NCBI GenBank assembly: GCA_035654835.1
Contig: DASRVZ010000049.1
Location: 1 to 52,137, forward strand
Origin: UBA4719 sp035654835
GTDB lineage: Bacteria > Actinomycetota > Actinomycetes > Actinomycetales > Dermatophilaceae
DNA: 52,137 bases
Direction: 5' to 3'
This document shows positions 16,828-25,064 of the stretch, piece by piece (position 1 is the stretch's first letter; each line of letters starts with the position of its first letter). The translations under genes were made by a program, and so were the position numbers. The notes under the pieces are model-generated. The model saw only the letters and a program-made list of their open reading frames with translations, made no database searches and was not told the DNA's origin.

Positions 16828-18309
16828 TCAGCCGAGGGAGTCGCTGTCGATGAGGTAGTCCCCATCCGCAGTGACGAAGGTGAACTGGTGGGTCTCGGTC
16901 GACGTGCTGCCGTCTTTGCGGGTGAAGGTGAGGTCGACCGTGGCCTTGGTACCGGGGGCGTATGCCCGCACCTCGTTGACCCTGACCTTGTCGATCGTCT
17001 TCCAGAAGGCGTCGTAGCCTTCACGACCGCGAGCGAAGCTCTGCATCCTGGGCGACAGCTGATCCCACGTTCGGTCGGTGTGCTTGGTCACGTTGGAGTA
17101 GTACGACTTCAGGAAGCTCTCGAGGTGCTTCTGATCGCCTCGGCTGCTGGGCTCTTCGGAGATCCTCGACGGACTGGGCGCTGCTGTCTTGGCCGGCGTG
17201 GTCGCTCTGGTAGTGGCAAGCACCGGGGTGTTGCCACTCTGCTCGCCGAGCTGGCTGAGCACATAGCCAACGCCGAGCGCGGCAAACAGCATGGCGACGA
17301 GCGCGAGCGACACCCTGCGCCTCCCGCTCCCCCGCTCATCAGTCGGCGGCTGCTGCGACACAGCGGCTTCGAAGTGCTTGGTCGGCTCGACCGGCGGCGC
17401 AGCGGCGACTTCGAGCTGCCTGGTCGGCTCGACCGGCGGCTCTGAGGCGACCTGAGGCATGACCGCGGTGTCACCAGCTGCGACCACGGGCATGACCGCA
17501 CTCGCCTCAACGGCGGAGATACCAACGAGCCGCGTGGCGCTCGTGGCCATGTCCCACCGGCTGGCCGGGTCCTCATCCATCATCGCCGCGATGGCGGGCG
17601 CGAGGGCGCCGGCGTACGTCATCGGACGAGGTGGCTCGGAGGCGATGGCCCGAAGCAGAGCGATCGGGTTGCTCCGCGACTCGTACGGCGCCCGACCCTC
17701 GACGGCCGAGTAGAGGGTGGCGCCAAGAGCCCAGACGTCGGATGCCGGGTGGGGATCCTCGCCGCGGGCCAGCTCGGGCGAAAGGTATCCAGGAGTCCCC
17801 GTGATGAAGCCGATCGCGGTCAGCTGTTCGTCACCGTGCGCGCGGGCGATGCCGAAGTCGCTGATCTTGGGCTGCCCGGCCTTGTCGATGAGCACGTTGG
17901 CCGGCTTGATGTCTCGGTGGACGATGCGGCACTCATGGGCACGGGCCAGGGCGCCGGCCAGCTGGGCGCCGATGTCGGCCACCCGCCGCGGTGAGAGCTG
18001 CCCGTCGCGCGAGATCTCGTCAGCGAGGGTCTGCCCTTCGACGTACTCCATGACCAGCCAGGGTCGTTCGTTGTGGTTGACCACGTCATACACGGCGACG
18101 GCGTTGGGGTGGCTGAACGCAGCGGCCGAGCGGGCCTCGCGCATGGCCCGCTTGGTCTCGGTGGCTGACTCGCCCGGCACCGCGCCCATCTGCTTGACCG
18201 CGACCTCGCGGCCGAGGACCTCGTCGCGGCACAGCCACACGGTGCCCATGCCGCCGGAGCCGATCGGGCGCAACACCTGATAGCGGCCGGCAATGAGCTG
18301 GTATGGCAT
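16828..18309 (-). CDS. Membrane serine/threonine protein kinase (PknB-like)
   Basis: About 493 residues. The kinase domain fills the first 270: RYQVLRPIGSGGMGTVW (P-loop), VAVKQM (catalytic Lys), HRDIKPANV (catalytic loop) and KISDFGIARA (DFG). A Pro/Glu/Ala-rich juxtamembrane linker contains two copies of an EPPVEPT / PPVEPTKHFEA element, then the single membrane helix SLALVAMLFAALGVGYVL. The exterior part begins with a Thr/Pro/Ser-rich stalk and ends in a roughly 100-residue domain (HLESFLKSYYSNV to DYLIDSDSLG) that resembles an NTF2/SnoaL-like fold; no PASTA repeats are present. The ATG at 18309 follows GAGG by five bases; the frame is open far upstream, but antisense to the ROK gene. The external domain suggests a ligand-sensing kinase, ligand unknown. 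Confidence 0.92.
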   Translation of the reverse strand: MPYQLIAGRYQVLRPIGSGGMGTVWLCRDEVLGREVAVKQMGAVPGESATETKRAMREARSAAAFSHPNAVAVYDVVNHNERPWLVMEYVEGQTLADEISRDGQLSPRRVADIGAQLAGALARAHECRIVHRDIKPANVLIDKAGQPKISDFGIARAHGDEQLTAIGFITGTPGYLSPELARGEDPHPASDVWALGATLYSAVEGRAPYESRSNPIALLRAIASEPPRPMTYAGALAPAIAAMMDEDPASRWDMATSATRLVGISAVEASAVMPVVAAGDTAVMPQVASEPPVEPTRQLEVAAAPPVEPTKHFEAAVSQQPPTDERGSGRRRVSLALVAMLFAALGVGYVLSQLGEQSGNTPVLATTRATTPAKTAAPSPSRISEEPSSRGDQKHLESFLKSYYSNVTKHTDRTWDQLSPRMQSFARGREGYDAFWKTIDKVRVNEVRAYAPGTKATVDLTFTRKDGSTSTETHQFTFVTADGDYLIDSDSLG

Positions 18310-18474
18310 AAAATCCTCACGTTTGGCTCCGCTCACCCTACGGCGGCCCAGACTCCCCCGAACACGCGCGCCGCCCGGCAACCGCGCCTGCTCACGCACT
18401 CCGCGGTAAGTGCGCCGCCAAACCGGGCGTACCTTGCATGAGATGAACACCGGTGGCAGACGCACGAATCCCAC

Positions 18475-19419
18475 ATGCCGGAACTGACGCCAGGACCTGT
18501 CGCCCTGGCAGTCGACGTCGGCGGAACCAAGGTGGAAGCCGCTCTCGTTGATGCCGACGGCCAGATCCTCGACCAATCGCGCCATCGCGAACCAACGGGA
18601 CGCGACGCCTCCTCCGACCAGCTCGCCGCGGCCGTGGTCGGCGTGGCGGAGCGCGCTCTGGCCACGCTGCCTGCAGGCGCGTCGCTCCTGGGCGTCGGCA
18701 TCGGCAGTGCTGGACCCATCGACCACGCCAAGGGCACCGTCTCCCCGGTCAACATTCCCGCGTGGCGGGGGTTTGCCCTGCGCGACTTGGTCCGGTCCGT
18801 CGTGTCCGACCAGATCGCCGACCCGACGGTGATCCTGGCCACCGACGGTCTCGCAATCACTCTCGCCGAACACTGGGTGGGTGCCGGCAAGGGCGTAGCC
18901 GACATGATGGGGATGGTCATCTCCACAGGTGTGGGCGGCGGTCTCATCCTTGGCGGTCGGCCGATGCGCGGGGCCAGCGGTAACGCTGGTCATATCGGGC
19001 ACATCGAGGTGAGCGCCATGGACGGTGAGTCCACGTTCGGGCATCCCTGCACGCTGGAGGCGGTGGCGTCCGGCCCCCATTCGGTCGCGTGGGCTCGACG
19101 GCACGGCTGGGGAGGGACAACCGGCGAAGAGCTCTCCCGCGACTACGCGCTCGGCGACGAAACAGCTCGCGCAGCCATCACCCGGGCGGGCACCGCCGTT
19201 GGGCAGGCGATCTCCAGCGCGGCCGCTCTGCTGGATCTGGAGCTGGTCGTGATCGGCGGCGGATTCTCCGAGGCCACGCCTGACCTTTTCCGCATCATCC
19301 GGGAGACCGTGGCATCCCATCAGTTCGAATTCGTCCGCAAACTTCGAGTCGTGCCCTCGAGCCTGTCCGGTGCCGGGCCGCTCATCGGCGCAGCGGCTTT
19401 GGTCCACCTGGCTCATTAA
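18475..19419 (+). CDS. ROK family sugar kinase with incomplete zinc motif
   Basis: A 314-residue protein of the ROK family (glucokinase and related sugar kinases). It has the N-terminal phosphate loop ALAVDVGGTKVEAAL, the ATDGLAITLAEHW segment, ISTGVGGGLILGG, and GNAGHIGHIEV with the substrate-binding His. The usual zinc site downstream (C-x-C-G-x-x-G-C-x-E) is reduced to FGHPCTLEAVASGP with one Cys, so zinc binding is probably lost while the sugar-binding Glu is kept. It phosphorylates a hexose with ATP; glucose is the default guess. No good ribosome-binding site precedes the ATG. It diverges from the kinase gene over about 165 bases. Confidence 0.85.
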   Translation: MPELTPGPVALAVDVGGTKVEAALVDADGQILDQSRHREPTGRDASSDQLAAAVVGVAERALATLPAGASLLGVGIGSAGPIDHAKGTVSPVNIPAWRGFALRDLVRSVVSDQIADPTVILATDGLAITLAEHWVGAGKGVADMMGMVISTGVGGGLILGGRPMRGASGNAGHIGHIEVSAMDGESTFGHPCTLEAVASGPHSVAWARRHGWGGTTGEELSRDYALGDETARAAITRAGTAVGQAISSAAALLDLELVVIGGGFSEATPDLFRIIRETVASHQFEFVRKLRVVPSSLSGAGPLIGAAALVHLAH

Positions 19420-19450
19420 CAGCGGATGGCCGCGGCCGTAGGCTGATGTG

Positions 19451-20941
19451 ATGAGGAGCCGGAGGCCACTCCGTGCACGTCGCCCGCGGCTGGAAACCGC
19501 CAGAGCCGCCGACGCCGCCCGAACCCTCGTGGTTGGCGCCGTGGTCGCCGTGCTGGTCGTGGCCTGCAGCGGTTCCGCCCCCGTGACCGCGCGCCAGCCC
19601 GACGCCGACACGGTCGCAGCGGCGATCACCGAAGAGGGCCTTCGGACCCGACTCGAGGCACTGGCCGCAGCGACGGGAACCTCCAGCCAGTACCGCGCCG
19701 TCGGCAGCGCCGGCTACGACCGCGCGGCGACCCTCGTCGAGCAACAGCTGCGGTCGGCCGGCTGGACCGTGACCGCGGACGCGTACAACAGCGCGACCTT
19801 CGTGGACGAGGGCGGCTCATCCCTCAAGGTTGGTGGGAGCACCTTCGGGGTCGACGACCTGCGGCCCCTGATCTTCGCCCCGCCCGGCGACGTGGACGGA
19901 CCGATCGTGCCGATCGACTGGGTGCCTGGCGCGACCGATCGGACGGGCAAGGGCTGCTCGATCACCGACTATGGCGACCTCCCCACCCACGCGATCGTCG
20001 TCGTGCGTCCAGGTGACTGTCTGCGGCGTGACCAAGCCGTCGCAGCTCAGCAGGCGGGAGCCGCCGCGTTCGTCGCGGTCTACCCGGGTGCTCCGGCCGG
20101 CATCGTGTTCCGCCCGACCCTCATCGAGCCGGGGACCGTGCGCATCCCTGCCGCCGCTGTGTCCCGAGCGGTCGCGGAGGCCCTCGTTGCCGCAGCCGGG
20201 GGCAGCGGGACCGCGGGTGCCGGAACCGCGCATCTGGTGACCAGTGCACGAACAGCGCAGGCTCCGGCCCACTCGGTCATCGCCGAGCTCCCGGGCAGCA
20301 AACCCGGCCCTGTGATCATGCTTGGGGCGCACCTCGACTCGGTGATCGACGGCCCCGGCGTCAACGACGACGGGTCCGGTGTCGCGGCGCTGCTGGAGAT
20401 CGCCCGGGCGCTTGGCGGAACGCGCCCGCAGGCGACGGTTCGGATGGCCTTCTGGAGCGGCGAGGAGCTCGGGCTCCACGGCTCATTCCGTTATGCCGCA
20501 GCCCTTTCGGCGGAGCAAGCGCGGGCGATCCTCGTCTATGCCAACGCCGACATGATCGCCTCCCCCAACGGGTTTGCCGGCGTGTACGACGAGCCGGGCG
20601 CGCCAGCCGGTTCATCGGCCGCGCGAGAGCTGCTGAGCTCTGCAGTGACGCGGGCCGGCGGTACCCCTGTCGGGGTCGACCTCCACAGCGGGTCTGACCA
20701 CTACGGGTTCGCGCAGGCGGGCGTGGCCACAGCCGGGGTGTTCTCGGGGGCTTCGGACCCGGTCTCGGTTGAACAAGCCGCCACCTCACGGGCAACTGCC
20801 GGCCAGCCCGCTGACGCCTGCTACCACCAGTCGTGTGACAACGTCGAGAACGCCGACCTGGGTCTCGCCCGGGTCCTGGCCGCGAGCCTTGCGGACTTCG
20901 CCGTGCGCGTCGCCAACAACCCGGAACTGCTGAGCCACTGA
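19451..20941 (+). CDS. M28 family lipoprotein aminopeptidase with PA-like insert
   Basis: About 496 residues. An arginine-rich N-terminus is followed by a hydrophobic stretch and the lipobox VVACSG, so the mature protein is probably a lipid-anchored exported enzyme. The middle (about residues 135-260) resembles a protease-associated domain. The catalytic domain has the di-zinc M28 ligands: GAHLDSV (His), VNDDGSGVA (Asp), FWSGEELG (catalytic Glu plus ligand), ANADMI (Asp) and ACYHQSCDN (His). It should release N-terminal amino acids from peptides outside the cell. The start could be GTG 19448 or ATG 19451; the ATG is taken. It is transcribed in line with the ROK gene, 30 bases downstream. Confidence 0.92.
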   Translation: MRSRRPLRARRPRLETARAADAARTLVVGAVVAVLVVACSGSAPVTARQPDADTVAAAITEEGLRTRLEALAAATGTSSQYRAVGSAGYDRAATLVEQQLRSAGWTVTADAYNSATFVDEGGSSLKVGGSTFGVDDLRPLIFAPPGDVDGPIVPIDWVPGATDRTGKGCSITDYGDLPTHAIVVVRPGDCLRRDQAVAAQQAGAAAFVAVYPGAPAGIVFRPTLIEPGTVRIPAAAVSRAVAEALVAAAGGSGTAGAGTAHLVTSARTAQAPAHSVIAELPGSKPGPVIMLGAHLDSVIDGPGVNDDGSGVAALLEIARALGGTRPQATVRMAFWSGEELGLHGSFRYAAALSAEQARAILVYANADMIASPNGFAGVYDEPGAPAGSSAARELLSSAVTRAGGTPVGVDLHSGSDHYGFAQAGVATAGVFSGASDPVSVEQAATSRATAGQPADACYHQSCDNVENADLGLARVLAASLADFAVRVANNPELLSH

Positions 20942-20974
20942 GGTCCGCGACCGCCCGAATCTGCGGCGATGGGA

Positions 20975-21010
20975 TTTGCTCCACGGACCGGAATCGAACC
21001 TGGGCCCGCG
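20975..21010 (-). other. tRNA T-arm-like fragment at the edge of the sugar-acid locus
   Basis: On the minus strand this segment contains GGTTCGATTCC, the conserved T-loop core of tRNAs, followed about 10 bases later by TGGAGCA. The flanking bases do not form a proper five-pair T stem and the upstream part runs into the 3' end of the ManD-type gene, so no complete tRNA is present. It could be a degenerate 3' tRNA end such as an old attachment site left by integration, or chance similarity. Confidence 0.3.
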
Positions 21011-21016
21011 ACGGTC

Positions 21017-22246
21017 CTACCAGTCGTGCACGGTTCCGTCCGGCAAGCGGTTGAACGGCAGATAGGCCGTCTGGTAGGGGTACTTGCCTGCCTCGTCGAC
21101 GTCAAGGTCGACGCCGAGGCCTGGCTTCTCGCCCGGATGCAGATAGCCGTCCGCGAAGCTGAAGGACTGCTCGAAGACGCTGTTCGTGAGCTCGCCGTGC
21201 TGCATGTACTCCTGAATGCCGAAGTTGTGGATTGCCAGGTCAAGGTGCAGCGCGGCCGCCATACCAACGGGTGAGATATCAGTCGGGCCGTGAATGCCGG
21301 ACTTGATCTGGTACTGGGCTGCGTAGTCCATGATCTTGCGCATCGGGGAGATCCCACCGCCGTGGGTGACGGCCGAGCGCACGTAGTCGATGAGCTGGTC
21401 CTTGATCAGGCTCTGGTAGTCCCAGACGGTGTTGAACACCTCACCGATCGCGAGCGGCGTCGTGGTGTGCTGGCGAACCAGACGCAGGGCATCCTGGTTT
21501 TCGGCCGGGGTGCAGTCCTCGAGCCAGAACAGGTCGAACGGCTCAAGGGACTTGCCGAGCTTCGCCGCCTGAATGGGTGTCATCCGGTGGTGCCCGTCGT
21601 GCAGCAACGGCAGGTCCGGGCCGAACTCGGCACGGACGGCCTCGAAGACGGAGGGGAGGTGGCGGAGGTATGCGCCCGTGTCCCAGTCCTCCTCCTTGGG
21701 CACGTTCGCGCGCTGGGCCGGTTCGTAGTCATAGCGTTTGCCGCTCGACTGCTCCTGCGCGGCGACGCCGTAGATCGCCTTCAGACCGGGAACGGCGGTC
21801 TGGATCCGGATCGCGCGGTAGCCCAGCGCCTGATGCTTGCGGATCGAGTCGAACAGCTCGGGGAGGTCGCGACCGGACGCGTGGCCGTAGGCGAGTATGC
21901 CGTCACGGCTGGCTCCACCCAACAGCTGGTAGAGCGGCATCCCGGCGGCTTTGGCCTTGAGATCCCAGAGTGCAACGTCGACCGCGGCGATCGCGGCCAT
22001 CGTGACCGGTCCGCGACGCCAGTAGGCACTCCGGTAGAGAAACTGCCAGGTGTCTTCGATGCGGTGGGCGTCGATGCCGAGCAGCAGCGGCACGACATGT
22101 TCCTTCAGGTACGCGACAACGGCGAGCTCCCTGCCGTTGAGCGTGGCATCGCCAAGTCCGACGAGACCGTCGTCGGTGGTCAGCCGCAAGGTCACGAAGT
22201 TGCGATCCGGACTCGTGACGATGACCTCTGCCTTGTCGATCTTCAT
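21017..22246 (-). CDS. manD: ManD-type sugar-acid dehydratase (D-mannonate / D-gluconate dehydratase), enolase superfamily
   Basis: About 409 residues. The whole length matches the ManD subgroup of the enolase superfamily: MKIDKAEVIVTSPDRNFV, LLHDGHHRMTPIQAAKLG (metal Asp plus the active-site His), FWLEDCTPAENQ (Glu ligand), TPLAIGEVFNTVWD (Glu ligand), THGGGISPMRKI, and the characteristic C-terminus from HPGEKPGLGV to RLPDGTVHDW. Such enzymes dehydrate D-mannonate, or in some members D-gluconate, to 2-keto-3-deoxygluconate (KDG). One loop reads GPTD; from memory, efficient mannonate dehydratases carry GATD there, so low activity or gluconate specificity is possible. ATG 22246 has GGAGAG six bases upstream. 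It is the last gene of the sugar-acid operon, next to a KDG-type kinase. Confidence 0.9.
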   Translation of the reverse strand: MKIDKAEVIVTSPDRNFVTLRLTTDDGLVGLGDATLNGRELAVVAYLKEHVVPLLLGIDAHRIEDTWQFLYRSAYWRRGPVTMAAIAAVDVALWDLKAKAAGMPLYQLLGGASRDGILAYGHASGRDLPELFDSIRKHQALGYRAIRIQTAVPGLKAIYGVAAQEQSSGKRYDYEPAQRANVPKEEDWDTGAYLRHLPSVFEAVRAEFGPDLPLLHDGHHRMTPIQAAKLGKSLEPFDLFWLEDCTPAENQDALRLVRQHTTTPLAIGEVFNTVWDYQSLIKDQLIDYVRSAVTHGGGISPMRKIMDYAAQYQIKSGIHGPTDISPVGMAAALHLDLAIHNFGIQEYMQHGELTNSVFEQSFSFADGYLHPGEKPGLGVDLDVDEAGKYPYQTAYLPFNRLPDGTVHDW

Positions 22247-22306
22247 GGAAGCTCTCCTACCGCTCACGTCGGTGTTGGATATCTGCGGATTCAGCGCGCC
22301 GCTCTC

Positions 22307-23275
22307 TCAGCGAAGCGTGCCACCCGCCTCGGTGTCGAGGAGGGTCAGCTCGTCGCGGGTGGGCAACCCCTCCCAGTCGCCGACAGCGGCGACGGCGAAC
22401 GCGGCGGTGACGGTGCCACGGCGGAGCGCCGCTGCGGGCGGCATCCCGTCGAGCAGACCGGACAAGTACCCCGCTGTGAAGGCGTCGCCAGCACCGATCG
22501 TGTCAAGCACGGGGACGGGGATGGCGCCGGCGTGGTGTGCCACACCCTCGTACCAGACGGTCGCACCGCGGGCGGCTCGTTTGATGACCAGCTGGTTGAC
22601 GCCGTATGCCGCGAGCTCGCCGGCCGCGTCCGACTCGTCCTGCGGGTCGCTCACCACCAGCCCGAGCTCGTCTTCCGAGGCGATGACGATGTGCGCGCTG
22701 CGGACAAGCTCGGAGAGCACTGGTCGCGCCTGCTCCGCGGTCCACAGCTTCGACCGGTAGTTGACGTCGACGCTCACGAGCGCTCCGGCACGACGGGCCA
22801 GGCGCACGGCTTCGGTGACGGCCTCCGCTGCCGACGCGGAGAGTGCGGGCGTGATTCCTGTCAGGTGCAGGATTCGGGGAACGTCTGCGAGACAGGCAGC
22901 CGCATCGGCCACTGAAAGGGCGGACCCTGCCGACCCTGACCGGTAGTAGCTCACTCGCGAGACGTCGGCGACGCGACGTTCGGCGAGCATGAGTCCGGTG
23001 AACCGTTCGGCATCGACCACAACCGTGTCGACGGCCACTGACTCGGCCCGCAACGTGCGCAGGATGTAGGCGCCGACCTCGTCTGCCCCCACCCGGCCGC
23101 CCCAACGAACCGCGTGGCCCAGACGCGCCAGACCGATCGCCACGTTGGACTCGGCGCCCGCCATCGTCATGGACAAGGTGCCACCGAGCCGAAGCGGCGT
23201 ACCCGTCCGAAGGCTGACCATCGTCTCGCCCAGGGTCACGACGTCGGGCCGAGTGGTGCGGATCGGCAGCCTCAT
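22307..23275 (-). CDS. kdgK: PfkB-family 2-keto-3-deoxy-sugar-acid kinase
   Basis: A 322-residue ribokinase-fold kinase. It has DVVTLGETMVSLR at the N-terminus, the substrate-binding AGAESNVAIGLARLG, SYYRSGSAGSALS, the typical KDG-kinase segment ILHLTGITPALS followed by VSVDVNYRSKLW, and the catalytic PfkB signature DTIGAGDAFTAGYLSG. It should phosphorylate KDG (or the galactose-derived isomer) on C6 with ATP, producing the substrate for the aldolase encoded immediately upstream. Start and aldolase stop overlap by four bases (ATGA). The neighbours support KDG rather than fructose as the substrate. Confidence 0.92.
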   Translation of the reverse strand: MRLPIRTTRPDVVTLGETMVSLRTGTPLRLGGTLSMTMAGAESNVAIGLARLGHAVRWGGRVGADEVGAYILRTLRAESVAVDTVVVDAERFTGLMLAERRVADVSRVSYYRSGSAGSALSVADAAACLADVPRILHLTGITPALSASAAEAVTEAVRLARRAGALVSVDVNYRSKLWTAEQARPVLSELVRSAHIVIASEDELGLVVSDPQDESDAAGELAAYGVNQLVIKRAARGATVWYEGVAHHAGAIPVPVLDTIGAGDAFTAGYLSGLLDGMPPAAALRRGTVTAAFAVAAVGDWEGLPTRDELTLLDTEAGGTLR

Positions 23276-23925
23276 GCGGAGCCGCCGGATCCGTGAGCCA
23301 CCGCAAGGAACGCGGCGGCACGAGCGCGCAGCGCATCCAGGTCACCACCGCGGACGGCGTCTCCCACCAACGGGCTGCCAACTCCGACGGCAATCGCGCC
23401 GACCGCGAGGTACTCGGCGGCCAGGCTCACATCGACCCCACCCACCGGCACGAAGGGCACATCAGGCAAGGGATCGCGCAGCGCTCGAAGGTATGCCGGG
23501 CCGCCGAGGGCAGAGGGGAACAGCTTGACCGCGGCTGCCCCCAGGCCCATGGCGGTGAGGGCTTCGGTCGGTGTGAACGCGCCGGCCAGCACCGGGATAC
23601 CCAGAGCCACCGACTTGGCCACACTCTCGGTCACAGCCGGTGTCACCATGAACCGGGCGCCCGCTTCCGCGGCACGAGTCACGTCGTCGGGAGTCAGGAC
23701 GGTGCCCGCCCCAATCACGGCACCGTCAGGGGCCGAACGAGTCACCTCGGCGATCACCCCAAGTGCATCCGCCGTGACCAGTGACACCTCAAGGAACCGG
23801 ATGCCTGACCGGAGCAGGACGAGCGAGGTCGCAATGGCGGCCTCAGGGTCTGCACCGCGGATGATGACGAGCAGTCGCTCCTGTGCGAGCTCAGTGAGAA
23901 AGTCGCGGGGAACCGGGGTCACCAT
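23272..23925 (-). CDS. 2-keto-3-deoxy-6-phosphogluconate-type aldolase (KDPG/KDPGal aldolase)
   Basis: About 217 residues, a class I TIM-barrel aldolase. LLVIIRGADPEAAI begins the domain, then FLEVSLVTADAL (the catalytic-Glu region), VIGAGTVLTPDDV, ARFMVTPAV, and AAVKLFPSALGG with the Schiff-base Lys, and FVPVGGVDVSLAAEYLAVGAIAVGVGSPLV (phosphate loop). It cleaves KDPG or KDPGal to pyruvate and glyceraldehyde-3-phosphate, finishing the pathway started by the dehydratases and kinase. The ATG at 23925 overlaps the end of the galactonate-dehydratase-type gene by seven bases. Confidence 0.93.
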   Translation of the reverse strand: MVTPVPRDFLTELAQERLLVIIRGADPEAAIATSLVLLRSGIRFLEVSLVTADALGVIAEVTRSAPDGAVIGAGTVLTPDDVTRAAEAGARFMVTPAVTESVAKSVALGIPVLAGAFTPTEALTAMGLGAAAVKLFPSALGGPAYLRALRDPLPDVPFVPVGGVDVSLAAEYLAVGAIAVGVGSPLVGDAVRGGDLDALRARAAAFLAVAHGSGGSA

Positions 23926-25064
23926 TCCGCCAGAGCTCCGTCCGTATGGCGCCACACCGGCGTGCGCCAGGCGTGCCCGCGCGCGTCCGCCGCACGCACG
24001 GCCGCCTCATCGATCTCGATGCCCAGCCCAGGACCGGTGAGTCTCTCGATGTTGCCGTTCACGAACTTCAGTGGTGCCTTGTCAAGCACGTAGTCCAGCA
24101 CCTCGGCACCCTGGTTGTAGTGAATCCCGATGCTCTCTTCCTGGATCAGGAGGTTGGGGGTCGCGAAGCCCACCTGCAGACACGCGGCGAGCGCGAGCGG
24201 GCCAAGGGGGCAGTGTGGTGCGAGCTGCACGTCGTAGACCTCTGCCATTGCCGCGATGCGGCGGACCTCCGAGATCCCACCCGCGTGGGAGACGTCGGGC
24301 TGGGCCACGGCGATCCCGGCCTGAAGCACCGGCAGGAAGTCTTGCCGGCTGTACAGCCGCTCCCCTGTGGCAATCGGGATGGATGTCGCCTGCGCGAGCT
24401 GTGCGATGAGGTGGGAGTTCTCGGGGACGACCGGCTCCTCGATGAAGAACGGACGCAACGGCTCCAGCAGTGGTGCGATGCGCCGGGCGTTGGCCAGCGT
24501 CAGGCGCCCATGAAAGTCGACGGCCACATCTCTGTTCGGCCCCAGCACCTCGCGCGCCGCGGCCACCCGCTCGAGGACTCCATCAATCTCGGCCACCGTG
24601 CCCAGCGGTCCCATCGAGCCGGAGGCATTCATCTTGACCGCGGTCATCCCGACGTCGAGCTGCGCCTGGACGGCCTCGGCGACGCCGCTCGGGTCGTCGC
24701 CACCGACCCAGCCGTACATCCGGATGCGGTCGCGGACCGCCCCTCCGAGCAGTTCGTATACAGGGACGCCCAGGGTCTTGCCCTTGATGTCCCACAATGC
24801 CTGGTCGATGCCGGACACGGCACTGCCAAGAATCGGACCGCCGCGGTAGAAGCCACTCTTCGTCAAGACCTGCCAGTGGTCTTCGATGCACGCGGGGTCA
24901 CTACCGACGAGGTGCTCGGCGAACTGCGCAACGACCGTGCGCACCGCATCGGAGTGCCCCTCAAGGCTCGCCTCACCCCAGCCGACAACACCGGCGTCGG
25001 TCTCGATCCGTACGAACAACCACCGAGGGGCCACCAGGAACGTCTCGACCCTGCTAATCCTCAT
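23919..25064 (-). CDS. dgoD: Galactonate dehydratase-type enolase-superfamily enzyme
   Basis: A 381-residue enolase-superfamily protein, the usual length of DgoD. It has ALWDIKGKTLGVPVYELLGG, KMNASGSMG, VDFHGRLTLANA (metal Asp and the His used as acid/base in galactonate dehydratases), FFIEEPVVPEN (Glu), ATGERLYSRQDF (Glu) and QPDVSHAGGISE, then LAPHCPLGPLALAA with the second catalytic His. This suggests dehydration of D-galactonate to 2-keto-3-deoxygalactonate; other sugar acids of the same family are possible. It overlaps the downstream aldolase gene by 7 bases and the upstream gluconokinase gene by 11. Confidence 0.9.
   Translation of the reverse strand: MRISRVETFLVAPRWLFVRIETDAGVVGWGEASLEGHSDAVRTVVAQFAEHLVGSDPACIEDHWQVLTKSGFYRGGPILGSAVSGIDQALWDIKGKTLGVPVYELLGGAVRDRIRMYGWVGGDDPSGVAEAVQAQLDVGMTAVKMNASGSMGPLGTVAEIDGVLERVAAAREVLGPNRDVAVDFHGRLTLANARRIAPLLEPLRPFFIEEPVVPENSHLIAQLAQATSIPIATGERLYSRQDFLPVLQAGIAVAQPDVSHAGGISEVRRIAAMAEVYDVQLAPHCPLGPLALAACLQVGFATPNLLIQEESIGIHYNQGAEVLDYVLDKAPLKFVNGNIERLTGPGLGIEIDEAAVRAADARGHAWRTPVWRHTDGALAEW

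Noticed and set aside
18310..19629. Upstream extension of the Ser/Thr kinase frame
   Set aside because: The extension is antisense to the ROK kinase gene and lacks protein-like sequence; the kinase starts properly at the ATG with GAGG.
20960..21060. Complete tRNA gene on the minus strand
   Set aside because: Only a T-loop-like sequence is present; the T stem does not pair and the region where the anticodon arm should be is the coding end of the ManD-type gene.
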